From NCBI GenBank assembly GCA_002721705.1, contig PBLJ01000065.1, positions 1-32,244 of the forward strand: DNA of 32,244 bases. The letters run 5' to 3'. Under the pieces are notes generated by a model that was given only the letters and a program-made list of their open reading frames with translations, did not search any database and was not told the DNA's origin. The position numbers and the translations under genes were made by a program. This DNA comes from Opitutia bacterium. GTDB lineage: Bacteria > Verrucomicrobiota > Verrucomicrobiia > Opitutales > Seribacteraceae. Shown one piece after another: positions 14,978-23,617 of this stretch. The stretch's first letter is position 1. Each line of letters starts with the position of its first letter.

Positions 14978-16512
14978 CTGAAACCGGCAAGGTTCATTTA
15001 GTAGGCGCTGGTCCCGGTGACCTGGGGTTGGTTACGGTTCGAGCCTGCGAATTGGTCGCTTCATGCGAAGTTCTTCTTTTCGACAACCTCGTTAATTCCT
15101 CCTTGCTTGAACGCGCTGGCTCCGACTGCGAATTGATCGACGTCGGCAAGGCGCCGGGACGCCATGCGATGCCGCAGGAGGAGATCGCCGCAATACTCGT
15201 CAAGGAGGCGCGGGCGGGTAAGCGCGTGGTACGGTTGAAGGGAGGAGATCCTTTCGTGTTTGGTCGCGGTGGAGAGGAAATGACGATCCTTCGAGAGTCC
15301 GGCATACCATACGAAATCGTCCCGGGCGTAACCGCGGCCTTGGCTTGCGCCGCTTACGCCGAGATCCCATTGACTCATCGCGAGCATGGTTCTTCCGTTT
15401 CCTTTCTGACTGGACACGAGGACGTTGCAAAGGAGGCCTTGCGAGTGGATTTCCAGAAGTTTGCCACTACCGGTGGGACTCTCTGCATCTACATGGGAAT
15501 AGGTAAGCTGGAGAGTATCCTGAAAGAATTGGAAAAAGGGGGTATGTGTCCAGACACACCCGCTGCCGTCGTTTCTCAAGGTACTCTGGAGCGGCAGCGA
15601 AAAGTCGTCTCCACCCTGGGTTCTCTTCTTGCCCAAGTGAACGAAGCGGGATTGGTTGCGCCGGCTATCGTGTTCGTGGGAGCCGTCGTAGGCTTGGCTT
15701 CCGAAAGAGACTGGTTTTCCTCACGTCCTCTTTTCGGTAAGAAAATTGCCGTGACTCGGGCTCGAGCCCAATCCGCCGAACTCAAGGCCTTGTTGGAACA
15801 AGTCGGAGCGGAGATCGTGGAGTTGCCGCTTTTGAACGTCGTTCCGGAAGTCAACAAGGAGATAGCCAGTGAAGTTTTTGCCGGCCTTGGTACCTACGAA
15901 TGGATTGTTTTCACGAGCATCAACGGAGTGAGGGAATTTTTGACCCTGTTTTTTCGAGGCTTCCAGGATTTGCGTTGCTTGGGTCCCGCTCGCATCGCCT
16001 GCGTGGGCAAAGCGACCGCCGAGGAACTGAATCGTCATCACTTGCAAGTCGACTTAGTGCCAAAGAAGGCGACGGCCGAAAACTTGGCCCAAGCCTTGAT
16101 CGAGTCGGAAAGCCTGGAGAATGCCAACGTTCTCGTGGTGACTGGGAACCGCAACCGCGACGTTTTGGTGGAAATGCTGGAGGGCATCGGTCATGCAATC
16201 GTCGACGCCATGCAAGTTTATGCCACTGGATTCAATCACTTGAAAGGTTCCAAGGAGGCGGAGCGATTTTGCCGAGAAGGAGCCGACGCCATTGTCTTCG
16301 CCAGTTCCTCCGCCGTGGAATCCTTCGTCGAGCAGCAGGACGATCTCGCTCTCGAAAAAGAGGCTCACAAACCTATTCACTGCAGCATTGGACCGGCTAC
16401 TTCGCGTACTTTGAAACAAAATGACCTGGAGGTACACTTGGAAGCTTCCCATGCGAATTTACCCGCTGTGGTCGAAGTCTTGTCCCAACACTTTGCCAAC
16501 CTTTCTGAATGA
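14974..16512 (+). CDS. cobA-hemD: Fused uroporphyrinogen-III C-methyltransferase / uroporphyrinogen-III synthase
   Basis: 512 residues with two domains. Residues 5-245 are SUMT (CobA): VHLVGAGPGDLGLVT, VVRLKGGDPFVFGRGGEE, VPGVTAA and the C-terminal PAIVFVGAVV. Residues 255-510 are HemD: GKKIAVTRARAQS, WIVFTSINGV, ARIACVGKATAEEL, VLVVTGNRN and ADAIVFASSSAV. HemD cyclises hydroxymethylbilane to uroporphyrinogen III; CobA methylates it at C2 and C7 to precorrin-2 for siroheme or cobalamin. The fusion joins consecutive steps at the heme/siroheme branch point. Four-base overlaps with hemC and trpF indicate coupled translation. Confidence 0.95.
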   Translation: MTETGKVHLVGAGPGDLGLVTVRACELVASCEVLLFDNLVNSSLLERAGSDCELIDVGKAPGRHAMPQEEIAAILVKEARAGKRVVRLKGGDPFVFGRGGEEMTILRESGIPYEIVPGVTAALACAAYAEIPLTHREHGSSVSFLTGHEDVAKEALRVDFQKFATTGGTLCIYMGIGKLESILKELEKGGMCPDTPAAVVSQGTLERQRKVVSTLGSLLAQVNEAGLVAPAIVFVGAVVGLASERDWFSSRPLFGKKIAVTRARAQSAELKALLEQVGAEIVELPLLNVVPEVNKEIASEVFAGLGTYEWIVFTSINGVREFLTLFFRGFQDLRCLGPARIACVGKATAEELNRHHLQVDLVPKKATAENLAQALIESESLENANVLVVTGNRNRDVLVEMLEGIGHAIVDAMQVYATGFNHLKGSKEAERFCREGADAIVFASSSAVESFVEQQDDLALEKEAHKPIHCSIGPATSRTLKQNDLEVHLEASHANLPAVVEVLSQHFANLSE

Positions 16513-17156
16513 GTTTTCCGAAAGTAAAGATTTGCGGAGTGACTCAATCCGAGATTGCTCGGGTCGCCCTGGAGGAGGGATCCGATTTCATTGGATCGAT
16601 TTTTTATGATCAATCTCCTCGTTTCGTCACTCTCGAGAAAGCTCGGCTATTGCTTGACGACGCGAAGGTTCCTTCGGCAAAAAGAGTTGCCGTCGCCGTT
16701 GATCCCGATCCCGAAGAACTTGCTTGCTGGAAGCTAGAGGGCTTTTCCTTCTTCCAGTTACATTTTCCGGAAAGTCTTTCCAGAAACCGCATTATCTCAT
16801 GGTCGCAAGCCGTTGGCAGGGAAAACCTCTGGCTTGCCCCGAAATTATCAGCGGAAGGTTCATTCCCCGAGGAACTTTTGGAACTTGCCGACACTTTCCT
16901 TATCGATGCCTTTTCGCGCGACCAGTACGGAGGGACCGGCCAAAATGCCGATTGGGTGGGTTTCGCGAGCTGGAAAAACCGTTGGCCGAGCAAGACATGG
17001 GTTTTGGCCGGAGGGCTTTCTCCCAACAACGTATTAGAGGCTTTGTCCTCGAGTCAGGCCGAGATACTGGATGCCAACAGCGGGCTCGAGTCTTCTCCCG
17101 GTATCAAGGATCCCGATAAAGTGAGAGATTTCTTCTCCCGCTTACAGGCTATTTGA
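16509..17156 (+). CDS. trpF: Phosphoribosylanthranilate isomerase
   Basis: 215 residues, a single beta/alpha barrel. KVKICGVT holds the catalytic Cys at residue 9; [13 protein letters not shown], the LIDAF catalytic-Asp strand with GGTGQ, and [10 protein letters not shown] with [14 protein letters not shown] form the phosphate-binding end. It converts phosphoribosylanthranilate to CdRP in tryptophan synthesis. No other trp gene is present: it is the last cistron of a tetrapyrrole operon, overlapping hemD by four bases. Its end overlaps the convergent ffh by eight bases, so no terminator fits between them. Confidence 0.94.
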   Translation: MSFPKVKICGVTQSEIARVALEEGSDFIGSIFYDQSPRFVTLEKARLLLDDAKVPSAKRVAVAVDPDPEELACWKLEGFSFFQLHFPESLSRNRIISWSQAVGRENLWLAPKLSAEGSFPEELLELADTFLIDAFSRDQYGGTGQNADWVGFASWKNRWPSKTWVLAGGLSPNNVLEALSSSQAEILDANSGLESSPGIKDPDKVRDFFSRLQAI

Positions 17157-18534
17157 GTTGCTTGGCCAGCTTGGCCAATTCCTTTTGGTCCATGCCCTCG
17201 AGGTCTGGCATGCCTCCGCCTCCGCCCATGGCGCCTAGCATTTTACGCATTTTACCCCCACGCATTTTCTTCATCATCTTTTGCATTTGAGAGAATTGCT
17301 TGAGGAGGGCGTTCACGTCGCGAATTTTCACACCGGCGCCTTCTGCAAGGCGAACGCGCCTGGATCCTCCATTGAGCAGACGAGGAAGCTTTCTTTCCGC
17401 CGGTGTCATGGAAAGGATGATGGCTTCATGGCGTGAGATTTGCTCGTCTTGTTCATCACCCATGGACAAGTTTCCCATCCCGGGCAGCATCTTGGCGATC
17501 GATCCGACCGACCCGAGTTTCTTCATTTGCCTGATCTGAGAAAGAAAGTCCTCGAAATCGAATTCCGCCTTGGCCATTTTCTCGGCCATTCGAGCGGCTT
17601 CCTCCTGATCAATGGTGTCCTGCGCTTTCTCAACCAGGGACACGACGTCGCCCATGCCAAGGATACGGGAGGCGACACGGTCGGGATGAAAAAGATCGAA
17701 ATCATCGATCTTCTCCCCCGTGCCCATGAACTTGATGGGCAAACCCGTCACCTTTTTCATCGACAAGGCGGCTCCCCCTCGAGCATCTCCGTCGACCTTG
17801 GTCAGCACAAGGCCGGAGAGGGAGAGGGCTTCATGGAAACTTTTTGCGACGTTGACCGCTTCCTGGCCAAGCGCGGAGTCCGCCACCAGCAGGATTTCGT
17901 GTGGCTCGATTTCCTTTTTCAGGAGTTGGAGTTCCTTAACCAGGTCGTCGTCTATCTGGAGACGACCCGCAGTATCAAAAATAACCAGGTCGGCACCCGC
18001 TTCCTTCGATTTTTCCCATCCCGCCCGGGCAATTGCGGGGACGTCTTGTGATTGACGGTCCAAGTGGATGGGGAAACCGGCTTCCTTGGCAAGGGTCTCC
18101 AATTGGTCGATGGCGGCGGGGCGATAGACGTCGCAGGCCACCAGGAAAGGCTTGCGGCCTTCCTTGGCCATTCGCTTGGCCAGCTTGGCGGCGGTCGTGG
18201 TTTTACCCGCGCCCTGGAGACCCGCGAGCACCACTCGGAGAGGCTTTGCATCATGGATGGCGGCTGCGCCTTCACCAAGAAGTTCGACTAGAGCGTCGTG
18301 TATGATCTTGATGATCTGCTGGCCCGGCGACACCGATTTGATAACATCCTGTCCGAGACAGGCGACCTTTACCTCATCGATGAATTCACGTACCACCTTG
18401 AAATGGACGTCGGCGGACAATAAAGCCGACCGAACTTCCTTGAGGGCTTCCTCGACGTTGCGTTCCGAGAGCTTGCCTACGCCCCGCAAATTGCGGAGCG
18501 CTTTGCCCATGCGATCAGTTAGAGATTCCAGCAT
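17149..18534 (-). CDS. ffh: Signal recognition particle protein Ffh (SRP54)
   Basis: 461 residues. N domain about 1-90; G domain with the P-loop [14 protein letters not shown] (105-118), [18 protein letters not shown] and [10 protein letters not shown]; and a C-terminal Met-rich M domain (about 310-461) with [33 protein letters not shown] for SRP RNA binding, and a [18 protein letters not shown] signal-sequence groove. It binds signal peptides on ribosomes and docks with FtsY. It is a single gene, convergent with trpF and divergent from serA. No SRP RNA gene is seen nearby. Confidence 0.98.
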   Translation of the reverse strand: MLESLTDRMGKALRNLRGVGKLSERNVEEALKEVRSALLSADVHFKVVREFIDEVKVACLGQDVIKSVSPGQQIIKIIHDALVELLGEGAAAIHDAKPLRVVLAGLQGAGKTTTAAKLAKRMAKEGRKPFLVACDVYRPAAIDQLETLAKEAGFPIHLDRQSQDVPAIARAGWEKSKEAGADLVIFDTAGRLQIDDDLVKELQLLKKEIEPHEILLVADSALGQEAVNVAKSFHEALSLSGLVLTKVDGDARGGAALSMKKVTGLPIKFMGTGEKIDDFDLFHPDRVASRILGMGDVVSLVEKAQDTIDQEEAARMAEKMAKAEFDFEDFLSQIRQMKKLGSVGSIAKMLPGMGNLSMGDEQDEQISRHEAIILSMTPAERKLPRLLNGGSRRVRLAEGAGVKIRDVNALLKQFSQMQKMMKKMRGGKMRKMLGAMGGGGGMPDLEGMDQKELAKLAKQLK

Positions 18535-18627
18535 TTGGCCCTAAGTATGAGGAGTGAATGGAAGATGGTAAAGACTGGAAGCGCCCTGAGGGCTGAATTC
18601 CCTTTGAGTTCCCAAATCTTTCCATCG

Positions 18628-18655
18628 TTGCCTTTTGAGGCTGAATCTCTATAGT
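18628..18655 (+). promoter_or_regulatory. Candidate sigma70-type promoter for serA
   Basis: TTGCCT at 18628-18633, a 16-base spacer and TATAGT at 18650-18655. The expected start is near 18662, ten bases before the serA ATG pair, giving a very short untranslated leader. This fits the lack of a Shine-Dalgarno sequence there. Confidence 0.5.
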
Positions 18656-18671
18656 TTACCCCTTTTGTACG

Positions 18672-20270
18672 ATGATGAAAATTTTGGTGGCAGACCCCAT
18701 TTCGCAAGTCGGAGTTGAGCGCTTGCGCGCGTCCGAAGAATTTGAGATCGTGGAGGCATACGGATCTTCTCCAGAGAAAATCCTCGAATTGGCGGTAGAC
18801 GCCGTTGCCATTGTGGTCCGGAGTGAAACCGCAGTGAATGCGGAAGTCATCGAGGTGGCCAAAAACCTGCGGGTCATTGGCCGAGCCGGAGTGGGAGTCG
18901 ACAATATAGACGTGGAAGCGGCCACGGAGGCCGGCGTGATCGTGATGAACACGCCTAGTGGCAATACCATTGCCACTGCCGAACTCACCTTTACCCACAT
19001 GCTTTGCGGAGCTCGACCCATTTCGCAGGCCGCCGTTTCCATGCGCGACGGGCGTTGGGATCGCAAACAGCTTCTTGGTTCCGAGTTGCGCGGCAAGACG
19101 TTGGCGATCTTGGGCTTGGGGCGCATCGGTGCGGAAGTGGCCAAGCGGGCCAAGGCTTTCGACATGGAAGTGATCGCCTATGATCCTTACCTTACCGAAG
19201 CCCGAGCTCGTGAACTGGATATTGAGAAAATCGATTTGGAAGATGCCTATGCGCGAGCCGATTACGTCACCGTTCATATGCCTCTCACGGACCAAACGAA
19301 GGGGATTGTGAACGCCGACGCCTTGGCCAAGATGAAAGATGGCGTACGTCTTTTCAATTGCGCTCGCGGAGGCATCATCAACGAGGAAGATTTGCGGGAG
19401 GCCTTGGAATCGGGCAAGGTGGCGGCGGCCGGGTTGGACGTCTATGAAAAGGAACCTCTTCCCGAGGATCATCCTTTGCGGAAAACCAAAAACTTGAATT
19501 TGACTCCACACCTAGGGGCATCAACCAAGGAAGCTCAGGAAAACGTCGGCCTGGAGATTGCCGAGGCAATTCTAGACGTGCTTGAATCGGGTCGTATCCG
19601 TAATGCGATTAATGCTTCTTCCGTGGACCCCAAGGATTTGGATGCTTTGCGCCCTTATCTCGAATTGGCCATTCGCTTGGGAGCTTTCATCCAGCAACTG
19701 GGCCCTTCTGGAGTCGATGCCCTGCAAATCACCTATCGAGGCAAAATCATCGATTTGGATACCATGCCTCTCACTCGCGCCGTGCAACTGGGGTTTCTCA
19801 AGGGCATTACCGGGGGCGAGGTGAACGACGTCAATGCGAGTAGCAAAATGAAAGGTTTGGGAATCGAGGTGACCTCTACCCAATCTACCTCCGAGGCCGA
19901 CTATAGTGAATTGATCGAGGTGGAAGCATCCACGGAAGGCAAGCAGTCCAAGGTTGCAGGCACCTTGATTGGCACGGCTCGTACTCCTCGCATCGTGCAG
20001 GTGGACGGAGAGTCCATTGAGGCGAACCCGGAAGGCGCCTTGCTGGTTTTGCGCAACGTGGACAAGCCCGGTTTGGTAGGTAAACTGGGAATGATTCTTG
20101 GCAAAGCACAGGTGAATATTGCCAATATGTCGCTCAGTCGACGAGCCGAAGGCGAACCGGATTGGGCATTGACCATTTGCGAATTGGACGAGGAACCTTC
20201 TGCCGACGTCTTGGCTGAATTGCAGGCGGAACCTGATATCTACAGGGCGAAAGTGGTTCGCTTTGCATGA
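18672..20270 (+). CDS. serA: D-3-phosphoglycerate dehydrogenase (long form with ACT domain)
   Basis: 532 residues, the long type with catalytic, NAD, intervening (ASB) and ACT domains. The NAD motif is GLGRIG (148-153); catalytic R233 lies in NCARGG, followed by the DVYEKEP region and H280 in TPHLGAST. ASB spans about 318-450, and the ACT domain (about 457-532) begins LLVLRNVDKPGLVGKLG. It oxidises 3-phosphoglycerate, committing it to serine synthesis; in this class the ACT and ASB domains mediate serine inhibition. Two ATGs are adjacent. It heads the run serA-plsY-hom-lysC-thrC, although 39 bases separate it from plsY. Confidence 0.97.
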   Translation: MMKILVADPISQVGVERLRASEEFEIVEAYGSSPEKILELAVDAVAIVVRSETAVNAEVIEVAKNLRVIGRAGVGVDNIDVEAATEAGVIVMNTPSGNTIATAELTFTHMLCGARPISQAAVSMRDGRWDRKQLLGSELRGKTLAILGLGRIGAEVAKRAKAFDMEVIAYDPYLTEARARELDIEKIDLEDAYARADYVTVHMPLTDQTKGIVNADALAKMKDGVRLFNCARGGIINEEDLREALESGKVAAAGLDVYEKEPLPEDHPLRKTKNLNLTPHLGASTKEAQENVGLEIAEAILDVLESGRIRNAINASSVDPKDLDALRPYLELAIRLGAFIQQLGPSGVDALQITYRGKIIDLDTMPLTRAVQLGFLKGITGGEVNDVNASSKMKGLGIEVTSTQSTSEADYSELIEVEASTEGKQSKVAGTLIGTARTPRIVQVDGESIEANPEGALLVLRNVDKPGLVGKLGMILGKAQVNIANMSLSRRAEGEPDWALTICELDEEPSADVLAELQAEPDIYRAKVVRFA

Positions 20271-20309
20271 ATCGCTCTACTTTTAATTGATCCCAACACG
20301 GAACTGATC

Positions 20310-20996
20310 GTGTTCAATCTCGACGTCATAGCGGTCTCACTCGTCGGTTACCTAGTAGGCTCGATTCCCTTTGCCGTTATTTTAGCCAAACGACGCGGTG
20401 TGGACGTCTACGAGGTTGGAAGCGGCAATCCCGGTGCCACCAACGTTACGCGGCACGTCGGAAAAGGTTTTGGCCTCTTGGTGTTCTTTCTCGATTTCCT
20501 CAAGGGTCTTTTTGCGACTTGGTGGTTTCGCTTCGAATTTTTCGTCATACCTCCCGAGGACCCCATTTTTCTAGCGATGTGTGGAATGGTAGCGTCCGTA
20601 TTGGGGCACAGTTTTCCGGTCTATTCACGGTTTCGCGGAGGCAAGGGAGTGGCCACTACCATGGGCGCCTTACTCGTCGTGTTTCCGGAAGCCTTGGCTG
20701 TTGGCTTGTTGGTTTGGTTGGTTTTGTTTTTGTGGCTTCGCTACGTGTCCTTGGCTTCGATCGGCTTTGGCGCCAGTTTGCCCATTACGGTTTTGTTTTG
20801 CGAGTGGTTCGTCTTCGAAGCATACGAACACCCTTATCTCAAGGTAGGTTTTGCGGCGGCGATTGGGGTTTGGATTTTAATCCGACACCATGAGAACGTT
20901 GCCCGTTTGCTGACTGGGGAAGAGAATAAATTTTCCGGCGAAAAAAAGAAAAAAAAGAAAAAGGAGTCCAGTACCTTGAATCAATCCAATGAGTGA
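20310..20996 (+). CDS. plsY: Glycerol-3-phosphate acyltransferase PlsY
   Basis: 228 residues from a GTG start. Family motifs are GYLVGSIPFAVILAKRRGVDVYEVGSGNPGATNV and GHSFPVYSRFRGGKGVATTMG, and there are five or more hydrophobic spans. It transfers acyl from acyl-phosphate to glycerol-3-phosphate, the first step of phospholipid synthesis in the inner membrane. The C-terminus is unusual: after the last membrane span comes a hydrophilic tail with seven consecutive lysines, encoded by an A-rich stretch at about 20940-20963. The gene then overlaps hom by eight bases. The lysine run could pause ribosomes or frameshift near the coupled hom start. Confidence 0.93.
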   Translation: MFNLDVIAVSLVGYLVGSIPFAVILAKRRGVDVYEVGSGNPGATNVTRHVGKGFGLLVFFLDFLKGLFATWWFRFEFFVIPPEDPIFLAMCGMVASVLGHSFPVYSRFRGGKGVATTMGALLVVFPEALAVGLLVWLVLFLWLRYVSLASIGFGASLPITVLFCEWFVFEAYEHPYLKVGFAAAIGVWILIRHHENVARLLTGEENKFSGEKKKKKKKESSTLNQSNE

Positions 20997-22308
20997 AAAA
21001 GTCGTAAAGGTAGGCTTGCTGGGTTTCGGCGTGGTGGGGCAGGGTGCTTGGAAGCATTTGACCCAAGGCGAGGCTGGCTTGGAGAAATTACTGGGAGTTC
21101 GCATTGAGTTAGCCAAGGCATCGGTGCGAGATTTGAAGAAGACTCGTGACCTCTCGATCCCTTCAGAGAAACTTACCACGGACTCTTGGGAAATCGTAGA
21201 TGATCCTGAAATCGACTTGGTTTGCGAATTGATGGGCGGCATTAATCCCGCTCGAGAACTTACCTTGGCCGCCATAGCAAAAGGAAAGCATGTCGTTACG
21301 GCCAACAAGGCTCTCATTTGTGAACATGGAGCTGAAATCTTTCAGGCCGCCGAAACTTCCAAGGTACATTATGGCTTCGAGGCTAGCGTGGCGGGAGGCA
21401 TACCCATTATCAAGGCCATCCGTGAAAGCTTGGTCGCAAACGATTTCAAATTGATCTATGGTATTCTCAACGGCACTTCCAATTATATCCTGACCCGAAT
21501 GGAAAAAGAGGGGGCGCCTTTCGATGAAGTGCTGGCTGCGGCCACGGAGTTAGGTTACGTGGAGGCGGACGAGGCTCTGGATCTCGATGGTTTCGATGCT
21601 GCTCACAAAGCGGTGATTCTTGCTTATTTGGCTCATGGAATATGGGCTCCGGAAGGAGGGTTCCCCATAGAAGGCATTCGTCGCATCTCGACCGAAGACC
21701 TTCAAGCTGCGGGCAAATTGAACTGCAAGGTGAAGCTGATTGCTGTCATTCGTCGTGATTTCGAGACCAATGGAGTGGCTTTGGGCGTTTACCCCGCCTT
21801 GGTTCCCATGAGTGAGGTGATCGCTCGCACGGATGGTGTTTACAATGGGATTAGCGTGACGGGAGACGTGCTGGGTACCACCGTACTCACGGGCAGAGGA
21901 GCAGGGCAGGACCCCACCGCCAGTTCGGTCATCAGCGACGTTGTCGACGCCGTCAAGGTAATCCGCGGTGACAAACCTCCTCCAAAGTTGCTCCATACCC
22001 ACGAGGGCGTTTGCCGCCTAGCTTCTCCAAGCGAAGTGGAGGGCTCCTTTTATTTGCGCCTCACGGTAGAAGACAAACCCGGTCAGTTGGCCCGAGTTGC
22101 CGATACCTTGGCTGATCAGGGAGTCAGTATAGCCACCGTCTTGCAGTCAGGGATCCCAGAGAGATCCGCTGCCTCGATCATTCTCACCACCCATGCCACG
22201 AATGAACATTCCATCTCCATGGCTATCGATGCCTTGGAGAGTTTGTCGGGTGTGCTGGACAAGCCGGTTCTGCTGCGCATGTTCGACCCCAACAACCATT
22301 CAAAGTGA
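20989..22308 (+). CDS. hom: Homoserine dehydrogenase
   Basis: 439 residues with three domains. The NAD(P)-binding domain begins VKVGLLGFGVVGQGAW; the catalytic domain carries VTANKALI, YGFEASVAGGIPIIKAIRE, GILNGTSNYILT and ELGYVEADEALDLDGFDAAHKAVILA; and a C-terminal ACT domain (about 355-435) begins YLRLTVEDKPGQLARVADTL. It reduces aspartate semialdehyde to homoserine for threonine and methionine, and the ACT domain points to threonine feedback. It overlaps plsY by eight bases upstream and lysC by four bases downstream (GTGA). Confidence 0.97.
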   Translation: MSEKVVKVGLLGFGVVGQGAWKHLTQGEAGLEKLLGVRIELAKASVRDLKKTRDLSIPSEKLTTDSWEIVDDPEIDLVCELMGGINPARELTLAAIAKGKHVVTANKALICEHGAEIFQAAETSKVHYGFEASVAGGIPIIKAIRESLVANDFKLIYGILNGTSNYILTRMEKEGAPFDEVLAAATELGYVEADEALDLDGFDAAHKAVILAYLAHGIWAPEGGFPIEGIRRISTEDLQAAGKLNCKVKLIAVIRRDFETNGVALGVYPALVPMSEVIARTDGVYNGISVTGDVLGTTVLTGRGAGQDPTASSVISDVVDAVKVIRGDKPPPKLLHTHEGVCRLASPSEVEGSFYLRLTVEDKPGQLARVADTLADQGVSIATVLQSGIPERSAASIILTTHATNEHSISMAIDALESLSGVLDKPVLLRMFDPNNHSK

Positions 22309-23573
22309 GTTTGCTCGTACAGAAATTCGGAGGCACTTCCGTGGCCGACGTCGATCGCATCAAAAAGGTTGCTCGACGCATCAAGCGTACCGTTAAACAA
22401 GGACATCAAGTAGTCGCTGTGGTTTCCGCTCGAGCTGGTGTCACGAATAATCTCATTTCCAGAGCTGCTGCCATTACCAAATCTCCGGATCCCCGTGAAA
22501 TGGACGTTTTGATGTCTACTGGCGAACAAGAGACCATCGCTTTGCTTTCCATGACCTTGCAATCCATAGGGGTTCCAGCGGTTTCCTTGACGGGGCCTCG
22601 CTTTGGCATTCGTACCGACAACGAACACACGAGGGCTCGCATCCGCGAAATGGGAGGCTCCGATGCCCGTCGCTACCTTCGCCAGGGTAAGGTAGTGGTT
22701 GTGGCTGGGTTTCAAGGATTAAGCGAATTCGGTGAAATCACGACCTTTGGTCGAGGAGGTTCCGATCTCTCCGCCATTGCGGTGGCGGGGGCTTTGAAAG
22801 CCCATCGTTGCCAGATCTTCACCGACGTCGAAGGTGTTTACACGGCCGATCCTCGTATTGTGCCCAATGCTCACAAGCTTTCCGAACTCAGTTATGAAGA
22901 AATGCTCGAATTAGCGAGCAGTGGCTCCAAGGTCATGCAAACGCGAGCCGTTGGCTTTGCCCAAAAACATGAAGTTGCCTTTGAGGTACGATCCAGTTTC
23001 AACTCCAAGCCAGGTACTATCGTGAAGAAATCAGCCTCCTCTCTTGAAGCCGTTTCCGTGAGCGGCGTGGCCATTGACAAGAATCAGGTTCGCATCAGCG
23101 TTCAGGAATTGCCTGACCGTCCCGGGGCCGCCGCCGCCGTTTTCAAGGCAATGGCTGAAATTGGCGTGGTGGTCGACTTGATCGTCCAGAACGTGGGTCG
23201 CGCCGGTAAAGCCAACCTCACCTTTTCCGTTCCTTCGGAGGATGCCTATCGAGCTGAAAAAGCTATGCGTGAAGCGGTTGGTCGCACCGGCGCCACAGTG
23301 GGACGCTCCAACAAGATCGCCAAAGTTTCCGTGGTCGGTGTGGGCATGCGTTCCCATTCGGGTGTGGCGTCTTGTTTTTTCGACGCTTTGGCCGAAGCTG
23401 GTATAAATATGCTTATGATCAGCACTTCCGAGATCAAGATTTCGGTGGCCGTGAATCATGAGGATGGGGACGAAGCCACGCGTGTTGCCCATGCTGCATT
23501 TGGCTTGGAGAAAAAGACTCGATCGAGAAAAAAAGCGACTGCCCGAGCCTCTCGATCCAAGTCAAAAGGCTAA
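22305..23573 (+). CDS. lysC: Aspartate kinase
   Basis: 422 residues from a GTG that overlaps the hom stop. The amino-acid kinase domain (1-240) has VQKFGGTSVADVDRIK, STGEQET, TTFGRGGSDLSA, FTDVEGVYTADPR and SYEEMLELASSGSKVM. Two ACT modules (about 255-405) contain VRISVQELPDRPGAAAAVF and VSVVGVGMRSHSGVAS. It phosphorylates aspartate, the first step towards lysine, threonine and methionine. The C-terminus ends in a strongly basic tail, KKTRSRKKATARASRSKSKG, beyond the normal ACT fold. Its place directly after hom and before thrC suggests a threonine-centred operon. Confidence 0.97.
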   Translation: MSLLVQKFGGTSVADVDRIKKVARRIKRTVKQGHQVVAVVSARAGVTNNLISRAAAITKSPDPREMDVLMSTGEQETIALLSMTLQSIGVPAVSLTGPRFGIRTDNEHTRARIREMGGSDARRYLRQGKVVVVAGFQGLSEFGEITTFGRGGSDLSAIAVAGALKAHRCQIFTDVEGVYTADPRIVPNAHKLSELSYEEMLELASSGSKVMQTRAVGFAQKHEVAFEVRSSFNSKPGTIVKKSASSLEAVSVSGVAIDKNQVRISVQELPDRPGAAAAVFKAMAEIGVVVDLIVQNVGRAGKANLTFSVPSEDAYRAEKAMREAVGRTGATVGRSNKIAKVSVVGVGMRSHSGVASCFFDALAEAGINMLMISTSEIKISVAVNHEDGDEATRVAHAAFGLEKKTRSRKKATARASRSKSKG

Positions 23574-23595
23574 CCGTCCACCATTTCTTAACGCG

Positions 23596-23610
23596 CCCTT
23601 GAAGGAAGGG
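23596..23610 (+). promoter_or_regulatory. Small hairpin covering the thrC ribosome binding site
   Basis: CCCTT-GAAGG-AAGGG forms a five-base stem that includes the Shine-Dalgarno sequence GGAAGGG, seven bases before the thrC ATG. It may damp thrC translation until ribosomes from lysC arrive; the stem is short, so this is tentative. Confidence 0.3.
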
Positions 23611-23617
23611 TGTTTCC

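Noticed and set aside
18549-18590. Possible serA leader ORF (MEDGKDWKRPEG)
   Set aside because: It lies upstream of the best serA promoter, has no serine codons and no following terminator hairpin, so it is not an attenuator.
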